In this document: positions 63,749-64,000 of the stretch, piece after piece
Position numbering within the stretch: the first letter of the stretch is position 1
Layout: each line of letters starts with the position of its first letter
DNA from: Clostridiales bacterium
GTDB lineage: Bacteria > Bacillota > Clostridia > Lachnospirales > Lachnospiraceae
Assembly (NCBI GenBank): GCA_012735495.1
Contig: JAAYHD010000021.1
Location: 1-64,000 of the forward strand
Direction: 5' to 3'
DNA: 64,000 nt
The notes under the pieces: model-generated
The model's input: only the letters and a program-made list of their open reading frames with translations
Database searches by the model: none
What the model was told of the DNA's origin: nothing
Made by a program: the position numbers and the translations under genes

Positions 63749-64000
63749 TCCTTTACCTCCTTTTCCGTTTTGATTTAAGGTGGTTTTTTGAATTATCTTG
63801 TCAAACATTACAAGCAGCGACGGCAGTACAAGGACTACCATTACAAGGGACAGGAGAGTGCCTCTGCCCAGCAGAATGCCAAGCTCCGAGACAATCGGAT
63901 TGGTTGATGTAATGCTTAAGGCAAAACCGGCTGACGCGAGTATTATGGCTGATGTAAGGACTGCCAGCAGGTTGTCGTCTATGGTTTTTTTCATGGCTTC
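63749..64000 (-). CDS. MMPL/RND-family transporter, C-terminal part only; no stop before next gene
   Basis: The last about 80 residues of an MMPL-type exporter are visible: DDNLLAVLTSAIILASAGFAL and the typical ending LLSLVMVVLVLPSLLVMFDKIIQKTT. The remainder is beyond the right edge. The ATG the ORF track gives at 63994 is internal. The frame does not stop where such proteins end but continues through the Shine-Dalgarno of the downstream gene into its signal peptide. Such exporters move lipids or other hydrophobic compounds. Confidence 0.8.

Noticed and set aside
1-64000. CRISPR array, prophage, insertion sequence or plasmid origin
   Set aside because: No regularly spaced repeats, transposase, integrase, phage structural genes or iterons were seen anywhere in the window.

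Overview
The window reads as a chromosomal segment of an anaerobic, endospore-forming member of the Clostridia (Bacillota). Evidence: three-gene GerA/GerC/GerB germination operon, the spore protease GPR, SpoIIP, HrcA/CIRCE control of dnaK, HisZ-type histidine biosynthesis, rubrerythrin, an Rnf-like electron-transfer cluster, DUF1858/DUF438/DUF3787/DUF6514 proteins, strong Shine-Dalgarno sites and frequent TTG/GTG starts. Nearly everything is core chromosome. I saw no phage, transposase, CRISPR array or rRNA; one tRNA-Ser(CGA) is present. Both ends cut genes: an HD-domain protein on the left and an MMPL transporter on the right.

1-5.6 kb: HD phosphohydrolase (5' cut off), an apparently self-regulated ECF sigma factor operon (sigma, zinc anti-sigma with an irregular start, two small proteins sharing an SGIP motif), a CPA2 antiporter with a PII-like partner, an FNR-like regulator with four candidate Fe-S cysteines, and rubrerythrin. 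5.7-12.1 kb: DUF1858 protein, 6-phosphogluconate dehydrogenase, glucose-6-phosphate dehydrogenase, a cyclase-family hydrolase, a DUF438-hemerythrin-PAS sensor and DegV. With the FNR-like regulator and rubrerythrin next door this looks like a redox/NADPH island. 12.1-13.1 kb: small genes, including a possible frameshifted glycine-zipper peptide.

13.3-21.5 kb: ger operon, M23 peptidase, DUF421 protein, Thermotoga-type ferredoxin, metallophosphoesterase and a DUF4474 protein. 21.6-26.4 kb: an unusual Rnf-like cluster (C, D, G and one divergent Rnf-Nqr membrane protein without the usual cluster cysteines; no RnfB and no second membrane subunit), followed by NusG-domain-II and Gx-transporter proteins. 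26.4-32.1 kb: malic enzyme, yicC-remA-rpoZ (gmk absent from its usual slot), signal peptidase I, holA, tRNA-Ser and a zinc-ribbon membrane protein. 32.3-34.6 kb: a secreted YcdB/YcdC-SLH protein.

34.7-47.8 kb: rpsT (minus strand), gpr, spoIIP, lepA, hemW, then promoter/CIRCE-hrcA-grpE-dnaK-dnaJ-prmA-rsmE. 47.9-53.3 kb: small alarmone synthetase, RsmF-like methyltransferase, two pseudouridine synthases, HAD hydrolase and RecU. 53.3-62.1 kb: a consensus promoter drives hisZ-G-D-B-A-IE and alaS; HisIE carries a degenerate HisF-like barrel, and hisC, hisH and hisF are absent here. 62.1-64 kb: a 143-nt inverted repeat, then a secreted coiled-coil protein whose ORF is continuous, with no stop, with the upstream MMPL transporter.

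All assignments come from reading motifs and context by eye; no database search was run. Promoter, terminator and operator calls are pattern matches.
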